The notes under the pieces: model-generated
Told to the model about the DNA's origin: nothing
What the model saw: the letters and a program-made list of their open reading frames with translations, nothing else
Database searches by the model: none
Shown: positions 52,108 to 60,573 of the stretch, in pieces
How the letters are laid out: every line of letters starts with the position of its first letter
Numbering within the stretch: the stretch's first letter is position 1
Assembly: GCA_934630975.1 (NCBI GenBank)
Contig: CAKTXH010000001.1
Location: forward strand, 40,025 to 104,024
DNA from: an uncultured Clostridia bacterium
Lineage (GTDB): Bacteria > Bacillota > Clostridia > Christensenellales > Aristaeellaceae
Direction of reading: 5' to 3'
Length of the DNA stretch: 64,000 nucleotides
Made by a program: the position numbers and the translations under genes

Positions 52108-52147
52108 ATTTTTCCCTCCAAGACCCGACAAAATTTCAAGGAAACCA

Positions 52148-52176
52148 TTGCATAATATCTTTTTCTGTGATATTCT
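52148..52176 (+). promoter_or_regulatory. Promoter of the DUF1292 gene
   Basis: TTGCAT (52148-52153) and TATTCT (52171-52176) are separated by 17 bp, 57 bp before the ATG. Confidence 0.5.
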
Positions 52177-52232
52177 TATAGACAGATACGGGCTTCGGTT
52201 TGTATCGTATGATGAAAGCGAGGGTTTTAACC

Positions 52233-52529
52233 ATGGATGATATGGAAAAGATGGAGAATGATAACATCATCGTTCTCACCGATGAAGACGGCACCGATGT
52301 GGAGTTCGAGTTCTGCGCGTCGATCGAATACGAAGGCAACGAGTACGTCGTGCTGCTGCCGACCGATGATGACGACGGCGAAGTCGTAATCCTTCAGGTG
52401 ATGGAGGATGAGGAGTCCGACGACGAGGACGAAGTGACCTACGTTGGTGTGGATGACGAGGATGTGCTCCAGAAGGTGTTTGATATCTTCAAGGAGCAGG
52501 CCGGCGACGAGTTCGACTTCGACGAGTAA
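52233..52529 (+). CDS. DUF1292 protein (YrzB-like)
   Basis: A 98-residue, very acidic protein. The pattern NIIVLTDEDGTDVEFEFCASIEYEGNEY and then VVLLPTDDDD is that of DUF1292, a small conserved Firmicutes family (YrzB in Bacillus). It usually lies near ruvX and alaS, which is not the case here. The ATG at 52233 follows GAGGG; the upstream in-frame ATG lacks a ribosome site. Its biochemical role is not known. Confidence 0.85.
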   Translation: MDDMEKMENDNIIVLTDEDGTDVEFEFCASIEYEGNEYVVLLPTDDDDGEVVILQVMEDEESDDEDEVTYVGVDDEDVLQKVFDIFKEQAGDEFDFDE

Positions 52530-52574
52530 TCTGTTTTAAACGCATAAAGAGCGCATCCGGGCGGGTGCGCTCTT

Positions 52575-53204
52575 TTAAAATTTGCGAATTAAACTGACGA
52601 CCTTTCCCAAAATCTGCACGTTGGGCACAATAATGGGCTTCATGGCGTCGTTTTCCGGCTGAAGGCGGATATGTCCGTTCTCCTTATAGAAGCGTTTTAC
52701 GGTGGCTTCGTCGTCAATCATGGCGACAACAATCTCGCCGTTGTTGGCGTTAGGCTGCTTATGCACAACGATGTAATCGTCGTTCATAATGCCTGCCTGA
52801 ATCATGCTTTCTCCGCGAACACGCAGAATGAAAAGATCGCCGCTGCCAACCATTTCTTCCGGCAAGGTGAGGGTTTCTTCGATGTTTTCTTCCGCAAGGA
52901 TAGGCGTTCCGGCTGCAACGCGGCCAATAACGGGAATTTCACGAAGCGAGATGCTCTCATCAAAAGGGGAAAGGGCGGAGGTAAGACCGATGGCACGCGG
53001 CTTCATGGCGTCGCGATGCAGAAGCCCCTTTTTTTCCAGCCGCGTCAGATGACCATGCACCGTCGATGTGGATTTTAAACCGACGGCCTCGCCGATTTCC
53101 CGAACAGAGGGCGCATAACCGCGTGTTTTGATTTCCTGCTCAATATAGGCCAGGATCCGAGATTGCATATCGCCGCGCGGCTTTTGAACGGTCACTGTCT
53201 TCAC
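52575..53204 (-). CDS. lexA: SOS repressor LexA
   Basis: LexA represses DNA-damage genes and self-cleaves when RecA is activated. The 209-residue protein has a winged helix-turn-helix N-domain (GYAPSVREIGEAVGLKSTSTVH). The cleavage bond is Ala98-Gly99 (RVAAGTP), with nucleophile Ser133 (GESM) and general base Lys170 (TVKRF). A perfect LexA box lies 65 bp upstream, indicating autoregulation. Neighbouring recombinase and RNase H genes are on the same strand but not clearly in its operon. Confidence 0.96.
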   Translation of the reverse strand: MKTVTVQKPRGDMQSRILAYIEQEIKTRGYAPSVREIGEAVGLKSTSTVHGHLTRLEKKGLLHRDAMKPRAIGLTSALSPFDESISLREIPVIGRVAAGTPILAEENIEETLTLPEEMVGSGDLFILRVRGESMIQAGIMNDDYIVVHKQPNANNGEIVVAMIDDEATVKRFYKENGHIRLQPENDAMKPIIVPNVQILGKVVSLIRKF

Positions 53205-53231
53205 GTCCTTTCCTTAGTAAGGCTATTCAGC

Positions 53232-53261
53232 ATTATACCATATTCAATTCAAAAAAGGCAA
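53232..53261 (-). promoter_or_regulatory. Promoter of lexA
   Basis: On the minus strand, TTGCCT (53256-53261) and TATAAT (53232-53237) have an 18-bp spacer, 28 bp before the lexA ATG. Confidence 0.6.
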
Positions 53262-53268
53262 GAAACAT

Positions 53269-53282
53269 GAAACGTGTGTTCG
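53269..53282. promoter_or_regulatory. LexA operator (SOS box)
   Basis: On the minus strand the site reads CGAACACACGTTTC, a full match to the Gram-positive LexA consensus CGAACRNRYGTTYC. It lies just upstream of the lexA -35, within the divergent gap shared with the Cys-rich gene at 53360. Confidence 0.85.
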
Positions 53283-53300
53283 CATTTTGTTTGAAAAAGC

Positions 53301-53329
53301 TTGATTGCGTTTTCAAACAGTGTTATAAT
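53301..53329 (+). promoter_or_regulatory. Promoter of the Cys-rich acidic protein gene
   Basis: TTGATT (53301-53306) and TATAAT (53324-53329) are 17 bp apart. The -35 lies in the spacer between the arms of an inverted repeat, GTTTGAAAA (53289-53297) and TTTTCAAAC (53310-53318), that could be an operator. Confidence 0.65.
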
Positions 53330-53359
53330 GAGCGGACTAAAACACGAGGGGATAGGGCA

Positions 53360-53656
53360 ATGGAGACAAAACGCTGTGTTTTATATGACCGGGAATGCAT
53401 AGAGTGCGGCGAGTGCAACATGTGCGATCTTGATCCAACAAAAGTCTGCGACAACTGTGGAAAGTGCATCGGGCTGGATCATACGGATAAAAGCCCGGAA
53501 TACAGGGCCATTAAGGTGGACGGCATCATAGACGAAACGATGGATCCCAACGATTATCTCTATGATGAAGAAACGCTGGATGACCCGCTTGATGAAGATG
53601 AAGAAGATATCTTCGGCGACGATCCGTTTCCGTTTATGCGAGGCAATCGAAAGTAA
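53360..53656 (+). CDS. Cysteine-rich acidic protein, ferredoxin-like cysteine pattern
   Basis: The 98-residue protein has an N-terminal cysteine block: C-x7-CIECGECNMC, then a second block CDNCGKC. This resembles two [4Fe-4S] or zinc-binding half-sites. The C-terminal half is strongly acidic (LDDPLDEDEEDIFGDD). No membrane segment is present. The ATG at 53360 is preceded by GAGGGGA. It is divergent from lexA across an SOS box and has its own good promoter. The family is not recognised; a small electron carrier or a zinc protein are both possible. Confidence 0.65.
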   Translation: METKRCVLYDRECIECGECNMCDLDPTKVCDNCGKCIGLDHTDKSPEYRAIKVDGIIDETMDPNDYLYDEETLDDPLDEDEEDIFGDDPFPFMRGNRK

Positions 53657-53660
53657 ATGA

Positions 53661-53706
53661 AAATCCCGAACGGTTTTGCGAAGTCTATCCGCGCCGCTCG
53701 GGATTT
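53661..53706. terminator. Terminator after the Cys-rich acidic gene
   Basis: AAATCCCGA (53661-53669) and TCGGGATTT (53698-53706) form a 9-bp stem with a long loop, followed by TTTT. It also faces the end of the converging recombinase gene. Confidence 0.7.
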
Positions 53707-53728
53707 TTTATGGAAAAGACCATGCATT

Positions 53729-54829
53729 TTACTTCGGTGAATCAGCATGCACGGGTTCTTCACGCAAAACGGTTTTCTGCGCGGCAATTCGACGGTGATC
53801 TTCGGCGATGGCCGCATAATGCTTGCGCGTCGTATTGACATCCGAGTGGCCAAGTACGTCCGCAACCAGGTAGATATCGCCGGTTTCGCGGTAAAGATTG
53901 GTGCCGAAGGTGCTGCGAAGCTTGTGCGGACTGATTTTTTTCTTTAAAGGAGCGGCAATTGCCGCATATTTTTTGACCATGTTTTCCACGGCCCGCTGTG
54001 TGATGCGCCGCCGCTGGATGGATAAAAAGAACGCGTTTTCGTGGCCGGGGAGCGCTTCGATTTCTCTGCGTTCGGCCAGATAATCCTTCAGCGCGTCTGC
54101 GACTTCGTCGGAAAGGTACAAAATAACTTCTTTGCCGCCTTTGCGGGTGACAACAAAGGCGTTTTGCTCAAAATCAAAATCGTCGATATTCAGCCCGACG
54201 CACTCGCTGATACGGATACCCGTGCCTAAAAACAGCGACAACATGGCCACGTCGCGCTTTCGGGTTACGTTATGGTATTTCTGGCAGGCTTTCGGCAAAG
54301 ATTGACCGCTTTCGGCGACGTCCAGAATACGTGCGACTTCGTCCACATCCAGACGGATAATCGCGTGTTCATGGAGCTTGGGCAGCGGAACAAGCGAAGC
54401 CGTGTTGCTTTCAATCAGACCTTCGGCAAACAGATATTTGTAAAAAGCGCGAAGAGAAGCGTATTTGCGCTTGATGCCGTATTCGTGATTGGTCATTTCA
54501 CGGGAAGCGGTTTCGCCGTCCTCAAGCGTTTCGTTCTTAACGTAAAACGTCAAATAGCGCGCGTACCGCTCTAAATCCTGCTTGGTAACCTGTTGAATAT
54601 CCGAAGCGGTGAATGACGTAACGGGTTTCCCGCCAAACTTGGGCAGCTCGTCAGATAAATACTGAAAAAAAAGTTTCAGGTCATAGGCATAGCTGAGCCG
54701 CGTTAAAACGCTGGTCTGTTGTTCAATGGCCATGAAATAATCGGAACAGAAATCCGGCAATTCGCGCTGGAGCTCGCGTAAACGCCGCGTTCGGGTCAGC
54801 TGAGCCTGCGTATGATAATCATTGGGCAT
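53729..54829 (-). CDS. Tyrosine recombinase, XerC/XerD-like
   Basis: A 366-residue site-specific recombinase. A SAM-like core-binding domain spans about residues 20-165. The catalytic domain has Arg in GTGIRISE, Lys in TRKGGKE, HKLR (His and second Arg), GHSDV and the nucleophile Tyr in TRKHYA. It is longer than XerD (about 300) through an extra N-terminal portion. It lies close to lexA and rnhA on the chromosome and not in an evident mobile element, so a housekeeping dimer-resolution role is plausible. No dif site was found. A hairpin lies directly upstream. Confidence 0.87.
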   Translation of the reverse strand: MPNDYHTQAQLTRTRRLRELQRELPDFCSDYFMAIEQQTSVLTRLSYAYDLKLFFQYLSDELPKFGGKPVTSFTASDIQQVTKQDLERYARYLTFYVKNETLEDGETASREMTNHEYGIKRKYASLRAFYKYLFAEGLIESNTASLVPLPKLHEHAIIRLDVDEVARILDVAESGQSLPKACQKYHNVTRKRDVAMLSLFLGTGIRISECVGLNIDDFDFEQNAFVVTRKGGKEVILYLSDEVADALKDYLAERREIEALPGHENAFFLSIQRRRITQRAVENMVKKYAAIAAPLKKKISPHKLRSTFGTNLYRETGDIYLVADVLGHSDVNTTRKHYAAIAEDHRRIAAQKTVLREEPVHADSPK

Positions 54830-54850
54830 AAAACTTTGTCACCTCACCAT

Positions 54851-54882
54851 AGACTTCGTAAAACCGGGGTTTCGCGAAGTCT
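54851..54882. repeat. Inverted repeat upstream of the tyrosine recombinase gene
   Basis: AGACTTCG (54851-54858) and CGAAGTCT (54875-54882) are exact inverted repeats, with an inner AAACC/GGTTT pair. On the minus strand TATAAGA overlaps its upstream edge, so it could be an operator at the promoter or a leader hairpin. It lacks a T run and is not a terminator. Confidence 0.5.
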
Positions 54883-54923
54883 TATAGACACTTCCCTACG
54901 CATCGAAAAACGCCATTTTTGAA

Positions 54924-54946
54924 AAACGATTCTTTTTTAATCGTTT
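54924..54946 (-). terminator. Terminator overlapping the rnhA stop codon
   Basis: AAACGATT and AATCGTTT form an 8-bp stem. On the minus strand it is followed by a T run (CGTTTTTC). The stem includes the rnhA stop codon. Confidence 0.65.
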
Positions 54947-55380
54947 CGATGATCACGGATCTGGCCGGTCGCCAATTCATCGCAGCGATTGTTCCACGGA
55001 TTATCTGCGTGGCCCTTCACCTTGACGATTGTAACCTGATGCGGCTGCATGACGGTCAGCAGCCACTTCCAAAGATCCTGATTTTCAACCGGCTTCTTGG
55101 ATGCGGTTTTCCAGCCGTTTCGCTGCCAGCCGTCAATCCAGTTTTGCTTGAACGCATTGACCAGATAAGCCGAATCTGAATACAGCGTTACGGCGCAAGG
55201 CTGTTTAAGCGCCGTGAAGCCCTGCACGGCGGCAAACAGCTCCATGCGGTTATTGGTGGTATCCGGCATAAAGCCGGAAATTTCCTTTTTGTGCTCGCCG
55301 AACATGAGCACGGTTCCCCAGCCGCCGGGCCCCGGATTGCCGGAGCAGGCCCCGTCGGTGTACATAATGATCTCTTTCAC
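54937..55380 (-). CDS. rnhA: Ribonuclease HI
   Basis: RNase HI removes RNA from RNA-DNA hybrids. The 147-residue protein has MYTDGACSGNPGPGGWG with the first catalytic Asp, NRMELFA (Glu), YSDSAYL (Asp), the basic protrusion WIDGWQRNGWK, and GHADNPWNNRCDELA with the active-site loop His and last Asp. It is the E. coli-like type with the basic handle. It ends at a terminator overlapping its stop. Confidence 0.96.
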   Translation of the reverse strand: MKEIIMYTDGACSGNPGPGGWGTVLMFGEHKKEISGFMPDTTNNRMELFAAVQGFTALKQPCAVTLYSDSAYLVNAFKQNWIDGWQRNGWKTASKKPVENQDLWKWLLTVMQPHQVTIVKVKGHADNPWNNRCDELATGQIRDHRND

Positions 55381-55431
55381 AAAAACCTCGACATCTCAAA
55401 ATATAACATAAGCATTTAAATGGCTATGAAA

Positions 55432-56229
55432 TTATTTTTTGGCCATGCGCATTGTTTTTTCAACGGTCGCACCGACAGCATCCATTACAGCGGCGCGCAT
55501 GCCGCCTTTTTCAAGCGCATACATGCCTTCGATCGTCGTGCCGCCGGGAGAACAGACCGCATCCTTCAATTGGCCGGGATGTTCGCCTGTTTCAAGCACC
55601 ATTTTTGCTGCGCCCACAAGCGTTTGAGCGGCCAATTCATAAGCCAGCGCGCGCGGTACGCCATAGCGAACGCCGCCATCGGCCATCGCTTCGATGAAGG
55701 CGTATACAAAGGCCGGGCCGCAGCCACTGATGCCGTTTGCAGGCGTGTAAACGTGATCCTCTACAACGGCGACCTTTCCGGCAGAGGCAAAAACAGACTT
55801 TGCAAACGCAAATTCCGCATCCGTGCAGGTACACAGGCTGGAAATGAGGCTCATGCCCTCTCCAACTGCGAGCGGCGTATTGGGCATGACGCGCACAAAA
55901 CGCGCGCCGGCGGGAAGCGCGTCTTTCAGCATGTCGTAAGTCCACCCGGCGACGATGGAAATGACGAACTTCCCCTCCAGCGCATCGTAAACTTCACGAA
56001 TCACATCTGCCGCGTAAACTGGCTTAATCGCCAGCAAAACGCAGTCAACAGCTTGAACCAGTGAAAGGTTGTCCTGCATGATGTGAACGCCTTTTTGAGC
56101 CAATTCTGCGCCTTTTTCCGGGTGTTTCCGGCTGACATAGATGTCGTCAGCCGCGAGAGCGCCTTTGTTCAAAACGCCGCTTATAATGGCCGAGCCCATA
56201 TTGCCCGCGCCGATAAAACCGAGTTTCAT
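55432..56229 (-). CDS. proC: Pyrroline-5-carboxylate reductase
   Basis: ProC makes proline from 1-pyrroline-5-carboxylate with NAD(P)H. The 265-residue protein begins with the Rossmann motif GFIGAGNMGSAI. It has LLAIKPV in the cofactor domain, RVMPNTPLAVGEGM, and the C-terminal dimer domain with SGCGPAFVYAFIEAMADGGV and SPGGTTIEG. GGGAGG precedes the ATG at 56229. It appears monocistronic; proA and proB are not nearby. Confidence 0.96.
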   Translation of the reverse strand: MKLGFIGAGNMGSAIISGVLNKGALAADDIYVSRKHPEKGAELAQKGVHIMQDNLSLVQAVDCVLLAIKPVYAADVIREVYDALEGKFVISIVAGWTYDMLKDALPAGARFVRVMPNTPLAVGEGMSLISSLCTCTDAEFAFAKSVFASAGKVAVVEDHVYTPANGISGCGPAFVYAFIEAMADGGVRYGVPRALAYELAAQTLVGAAKMVLETGEHPGQLKDAVCSPGGTTIEGMYALEKGGMRAAVMDAVGATVEKTMRMAKK

Positions 56230-56290
56230 GATGCATGCCTCCCGATCAAAATCAAATCAGTAAACCTTATTTATTGTAGCGAAAAACAAC

Positions 56291-56323
56291 GGATTCGTCA
56301 ATTCGCAAAACCAACGAATCCGC
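56291..56323. repeat. Inverted repeat upstream of proC
   Basis: GGATTCGT and ACGAATCC are exact 8-nt inverted repeats separated by 17 nt, 62-94 bp upstream of the proC start. It could be an operator or a weak hairpin. Otherwise the gap from 56,230 to 56,410 holds nothing I can name. Confidence 0.35.
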
Positions 56324-56410
56324 GGTATCAAGGTATAAAATGTCGCACGGCGTTTTATCGGAGCGCCTGCAAGACCGCAATATATCAAAAACCCCTCCGA
56401 TGGATGCATG

Positions 56411-56445
56411 AAAAAAGAGCCGCCAAGCTTTTAGCTTGACAGCTC
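56411..56445 (-). terminator. Terminator of the MMPL/coiled-coil operon
   Basis: A 13-bp stem (56417-56429 with 56433-56445, two wobble pairs) has a 3-nt loop. On the minus strand it is followed by six T. Confidence 0.85.
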
Positions 56446-56518
56446 CTTCTGCGAAAACAGGTATTTACTGTTTTTGCAATCGCCGGGCGTTAAACCAAGC
56501 GGTTTTTGTCACATAAGC

Positions 56519-58345
56519 TTACTTGTTCAGATCGGTACGGATGATGTAAACCACATCATGCTCCATGCCTTCGCTGATCAGGTCGAAACTGACTTCCGAG
56601 GCGAACTGATTCTTGGTGTTTTCAAACACATCGAGCGCTTTCTGCACGTCGCCGTTCAGCAGCGGCAGCACGTCGGCACTGAGCGTCTGCTTCAAGTCAT
56701 CAAGACCGCTGACCAGCTGAGCCGTGCCTTCGCTCAACTGCGCAGCGCCATCGGAGAGCTGCGTGCTTCCGGCGTGCAGCGTGGTCGCGCCCTGCGCCGC
56801 CTGGCTGACGCCATCCGTATAGTTGTTCAGACCCGTTACAAACGTATGAACGGAATCAAGCTGCGTTTTCAGGGAATTCAGCGCTTCATAACCAGCCTTG
56901 GCGGGCGCGATGGCCTCTTCAAGCTGCTTTTGGATGGATTCGTCCGCCAGATTCTGCTCAACCAGCGTGTTAATCTGTTCGGAGACGGCGGCTTCGAGTT
57001 TGGCCTTCACGTCGTCGCTGTTCATCATCTGCTCAACAACGGCGTTGATCTGCTGCGCCTGCTCGTGCGTCACCTGACCGGCTTCGACGGCCTTACTGTA
57101 ATCCTCCGCCGTCATGCTCAAACCGCTTTGCGCGAGTACGCCTTCCAAAACCTGCGCCTTAACGGCCTGAGAAACGGCCTCGCGGATCATACTCTCCTGC
57201 TTCATGACCTCGGCTTTGACCTGCTCGCGCGCCGTTTCCTTAGCGGTCACGAGCAACGTTTCAGGATTGAGCTGAGCCAGCGCCGCGTCCAGCACCTCGG
57301 CGTAATTTTCGCGCGTCAACTCCGGCAGGGTGATTCCAGCCGCATCCAGACCGGCCGCTGCAAGCTGCTGATTGGCCGTTGCGAGAACTGCATCAAACAG
57401 CTGCGCTGCGCCCTGATTCAACGCGTCGTTGTTGGCGATAATCGCCGTCAGGCCCGTTTCCAATTCTGCCGCACCGTCGTCGAGGCTCTTAGCGCCGTCG
57501 CTCAAGGACTTCGCCCCGTCGTTCAGCGCCGCAACGCCATCGTACAGCGTAAACAGTGCGGAAAGACCATCATGCAGCTTGCCTTCGCCTTCCGGCAAAG
57601 TTTCGCCGTCGCAAAGTGCGGTCAGCCCTGCTTTCAGCTCGTTCACGTTGTCGCTCAAATCGCCGATTTTCTCGTCTGCCGTGTCGCAAAGCCAATCGAG
57701 CGGCTCACTCGTCGCGAACGTCATCATCCAGCTCAAGTCGGCATGATCAGCCGTCGCCGTCATGGTGAAATGCGTCGGAAGGTCAGCGTCGGCGTCCATT
57801 CCGGGAACTGCCCAGCCGATCAGCATCTTATGGCTGCCGTTGTTCACGACAGCGCCGTTCTCTATGCTCACATTGGTCAGCGTTTCATCGTCAATCGGCA
57901 TGAGGCTCAACGCCAGATACGGCACATTCTCAGCCATCATGAAGCTGACGTCCATCGTCACAACACCCTGAGCGTTTTTAATCTCTTCGGCCGTTGCTTC
58001 CTTGCCATCCAGCGTGAAGCTGACCGTCGGAAGAACATCCGGGCGCTTATCGGATGTCCCCTGATAGATGATGCTGCTGCCATTGGCCTGCCAAGTCAGC
58101 ATTTCACCGTCGAGGGTGAACGTTTCATGACCGCCGACATTTTCGATATCTGTCAGCATCGAACGATCCGAAATCATATCCAGCGCATCGCCATTTTCAA
58201 GATGAACGTTGTCCAGCAGGGTCTGCACCTCGCCGTTATGGTTGACAACCACATAAACGCGCTCGTGCTTAGCCGTTTCGGCGCTGGCCGTGTAGCCAGC
58301 CGCCACACAAAGCGCTGTCAGCAGCGCAATCGCATGCTTTTTCAT
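56519..58345 (-). CDS. Secreted coiled-coil protein, partner of MMPL exporter
   Basis: The 608-residue protein starts with a signal peptide (MKKHAIALLTALCVAAGYTASA). Residues about 25-215 form a beta-rich domain. A helical region follows with repeated heptads of the type L.DGA..L..G (LNDGAKSLSDGAKSLDDGA and again LSDGAAQLSEGTAQL). This pattern is found in YhgE/Pip-like and MMPL-linked proteins. No C-terminal membrane helix is seen, so it should be extracellular or wall-associated. It follows the MMPL gene by 31 bp. The function is unknown; a periplasmic-adaptor-like role is an inference. Confidence 0.75.
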   Translation of the reverse strand: MKKHAIALLTALCVAAGYTASAETAKHERVYVVVNHNGEVQTLLDNVHLENGDALDMISDRSMLTDIENVGGHETFTLDGEMLTWQANGSSIIYQGTSDKRPDVLPTVSFTLDGKEATAEEIKNAQGVVTMDVSFMMAENVPYLALSLMPIDDETLTNVSIENGAVVNNGSHKMLIGWAVPGMDADADLPTHFTMTATADHADLSWMMTFATSEPLDWLCDTADEKIGDLSDNVNELKAGLTALCDGETLPEGEGKLHDGLSALFTLYDGVAALNDGAKSLSDGAKSLDDGAAELETGLTAIIANNDALNQGAAQLFDAVLATANQQLAAAGLDAAGITLPELTRENYAEVLDAALAQLNPETLLVTAKETAREQVKAEVMKQESMIREAVSQAVKAQVLEGVLAQSGLSMTAEDYSKAVEAGQVTHEQAQQINAVVEQMMNSDDVKAKLEAAVSEQINTLVEQNLADESIQKQLEEAIAPAKAGYEALNSLKTQLDSVHTFVTGLNNYTDGVSQAAQGATTLHAGSTQLSDGAAQLSEGTAQLVSGLDDLKQTLSADVLPLLNGDVQKALDVFENTKNQFASEVSFDLISEGMEHDVVYIIRTDLNK

Positions 58346-58376
58346 AGGTTTTCCATCCTTTCTTTCTGATCGGAAT

Positions 58377-60443
58377 TTACGCTTTTTTCTTCATACCAAT
58401 CGTGGTGCGAACGATGAATCCGTCGCAAAGCAGCAGCATGGCCGGAAGCAGGAACAGAACAACCGCTACCGAGCAAAGCGCGCCGCGGGCAATCAGGCTG
58501 CACATCGAAGAAATGATATCCACATTGGAATACAGGCCGACGCCGAACGTCGAAGCGAAGAAGCTGATGCCGCTGACCAGAATGGACTGCGCAGAAGCAG
58601 CAACCGCTTCGCCGACGGCTTCCTTTTTGTCCTTTCCGGCCATTCTGCCCTGCTTATACCGCGTGGTCATCAGAATGGCGTAATCCACCGTCGCGCCAAG
58701 CTGAATGGTCGAAATCAGAATCGGGCCGACAAACGGGAGCGTCGTTCCGGTGAAATACGGAATACACAGGTTCAACGCGATGGCAAGCTCGATCAAGGCG
58801 ACAAGCAGAATCGGCAGAGAGAACGACTTCAGCACCAGCGCGATGATGACAAAGATGGCTGCAATGGAAATCACGCTGACCACCTTGAAGTCACGATCCG
58901 TGCAGTTAATCAGATCTTTTGTGCAGGGCGCTTCGCCAATCAGCATGCCGCCCTCGTCATATTTCTTGAGGATGGCGTTCAATTCGTCAATTTGCTGATT
59001 TACCGCGTCGGAAGAAATGACGTAAGACGAAGAGATCAGCATCATCTGATAGCGGTCGCCCTTAAGCAGGCTCGTTACGTCGCTCGGCAGAATCTCTTCA
59101 GGGATGCTGCTGCCCAGCAGACTGTCCAGCGACAGCACGTCCTGCACGCCATCCACCTGCTTAAACTCATCGGTCATTGCGATTACGTTTTTCTGAGAAA
59201 CGTCGGAATCGATCAGAACCAGATGGTTGGTGGAAACGTCGAAGGTTTCGGAGAGTTTTTCATTGGCCTGTACGGACAGTAGATCGTCCGGCAGGCACGA
59301 ACTCATGTCATAATAGACGTTTACGTTGCTGTAACCATAAAACGCCGGGATACACAACACGATGGCCAACACGCAAAGCACCTTGTAGTGCTTTACAATG
59401 AACCGGCTGATGTTTGCCACGCTCGGGAGGAGCGGCTTATGCGAGGTTTTCGTGATCAGGTTATCCATCATGCGGATGATGCACGGGAGCAGCGTCACTG
59501 TGCCCAGCACACCGAGGATAACGCCCTTGCTCATGACGATGCCAAGGTCACGCCCCAGCGTAAAGCTCATAAAGCATATGGCGACGAAGCCGGCAACCGT
59601 CGTCAGGCTGCTGCCGACAATCGAAGAGAACGTCTGCTTGATTGCGGCAGCCATCGCTTCATCACGGTCACTGCAAATCCCCTTTTGCTCCTTGTAGCTG
59701 TGCCAGAGGAAAATGGAGTAATCCAGCGTCACGGCCAGCTGAAGCACGGCGGCGACAGCCTTGGTGATGTAAGAGATTTCACCCATGAAGTAGTTGCTGC
59801 CCATATTCCAAAGGATGGAAACGCCGATGCAGCAAAGGAAGATCAGCGGTAGCAGGAACGAATCCATCGTCAGCATCAGCACAACGCAGCAAAGCGCAAC
59901 GGCGATAGCGACATAAATGCCTTCCTGCTCTTCCACCAGCGCCTTGGTATCTGTAACCACGGCAGACAGGCCGGAAACGAAGCACTTTTCACCCGCAGCT
60001 TTGCGAATTTCGGTGATGGCTTCCATCGTGCCTTCTGCGGAAGAGGTATCGTCGAAGAAAACGGCAATAATGCGATCTTCTCCGTTTTCAAAGCGCTCGC
60101 GCAGGTCATCCGGCAAAATTTCGGACGGAATGGAACCGTTCAGCGCGGAAGCATATCCGATGACTGTATCAACATGAGGAATCTGGCGAATGGTTTCTTC
60201 CAGATCGGCTTGATCGACTTCGCTCAGTCCCTCGGTGATACAAAGCGAAAATGCGCCTTTGCCGAAATCCTCCATCAGGATGTTTTGTCCCTTGATGGTA
60301 TCCAAATCTTCCGGCAGATAATACAGAAGGTCATATTTGACCCGAGTGGCCGCCATACCGAATAGAGATGGAATCATCAACGCCAGACAGATGATGACCA
60401 CGACCACGCGGTGTTTGACCACCCACCTTGCAAATCGGTTCAC
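58377..60443 (-). CDS. MMPL/RND family transporter
   Basis: A 688-residue membrane protein with two repeats. Each repeat has one helix, a large extracellular loop and five further helices: the first helix in 'VVVIICLALMIPSLFG', the second repeat at 'VLCIVLCIPAFYGYSNV'-like residues near 350. The helix-4 pattern with Asp (LAVTLDYSIFLWH and LGATVDYAILMTTRYK) marks the proton-relay positions of MMPL/SSD proteins. Members export lipids, peptides or drugs. The GTG start follows AAGGAGGAA. It is divergently arranged with a TetR regulator. Confidence 0.92.
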   Translation of the reverse strand: MNRFARWVVKHRVVVVIICLALMIPSLFGMAATRVKYDLLYYLPEDLDTIKGQNILMEDFGKGAFSLCITEGLSEVDQADLEETIRQIPHVDTVIGYASALNGSIPSEILPDDLRERFENGEDRIIAVFFDDTSSAEGTMEAITEIRKAAGEKCFVSGLSAVVTDTKALVEEQEGIYVAIAVALCCVVLMLTMDSFLLPLIFLCCIGVSILWNMGSNYFMGEISYITKAVAAVLQLAVTLDYSIFLWHSYKEQKGICSDRDEAMAAAIKQTFSSIVGSSLTTVAGFVAICFMSFTLGRDLGIVMSKGVILGVLGTVTLLPCIIRMMDNLITKTSHKPLLPSVANISRFIVKHYKVLCVLAIVLCIPAFYGYSNVNVYYDMSSCLPDDLLSVQANEKLSETFDVSTNHLVLIDSDVSQKNVIAMTDEFKQVDGVQDVLSLDSLLGSSIPEEILPSDVTSLLKGDRYQMMLISSSYVISSDAVNQQIDELNAILKKYDEGGMLIGEAPCTKDLINCTDRDFKVVSVISIAAIFVIIALVLKSFSLPILLVALIELAIALNLCIPYFTGTTLPFVGPILISTIQLGATVDYAILMTTRYKQGRMAGKDKKEAVGEAVAASAQSILVSGISFFASTFGVGLYSNVDIISSMCSLIARGALCSVAVVLFLLPAMLLLCDGFIVRTTIGMKKKA

Positions 60444-60484
60444 AAGAGTTCCTCCTTTTTGAACTTGATTTGTTTATTGAACAT

Positions 60485-60505
60485 CGTGTTGACTTTATCA
60501 ACGCG
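60485..60505. promoter_or_regulatory. Candidate TetR operator 1
   Basis: CGTGTTGA (60485-60492) and TCAACGCG (60498-60505) are inverted repeats with one mismatch and a 5-nt spacer. The site overlaps the -35 (TTGACT) of the TetR gene promoter and the likely start region of the divergent MMPL operon. Confidence 0.55.
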
Positions 60506-60517
60506 TGATAGTATAAT
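60489..60517 (+). promoter_or_regulatory. Promoter of the TetR regulator gene
   Basis: TTGACT (60489-60494) and TATAAT (60512-60517) are separated by 17 bp. The predicted leader is about 117 nt and contains a second palindrome. Confidence 0.75.
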
Positions 60518-60558
60518 AGGATTGATGATGAAAATCAATAAACAGTTTTTCGAGGTCA

Positions 60559-60573
60559 GTCTAATCATTAGAC
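60559..60573. promoter_or_regulatory. Candidate TetR operator 2
   Basis: GTCTAAT and ATTAGAC form a perfect 15-bp palindrome around a single C, in the leader of the TetR gene. The length suits a TetR-family half-turn-spaced operator. Confidence 0.5.

Noticed and set aside
54851..54882. dif recombination site next to the Xer-like gene
   Set aside because: The arms and spacer do not match the 28-bp dif layout of two 11-bp arms with a 6-bp centre.
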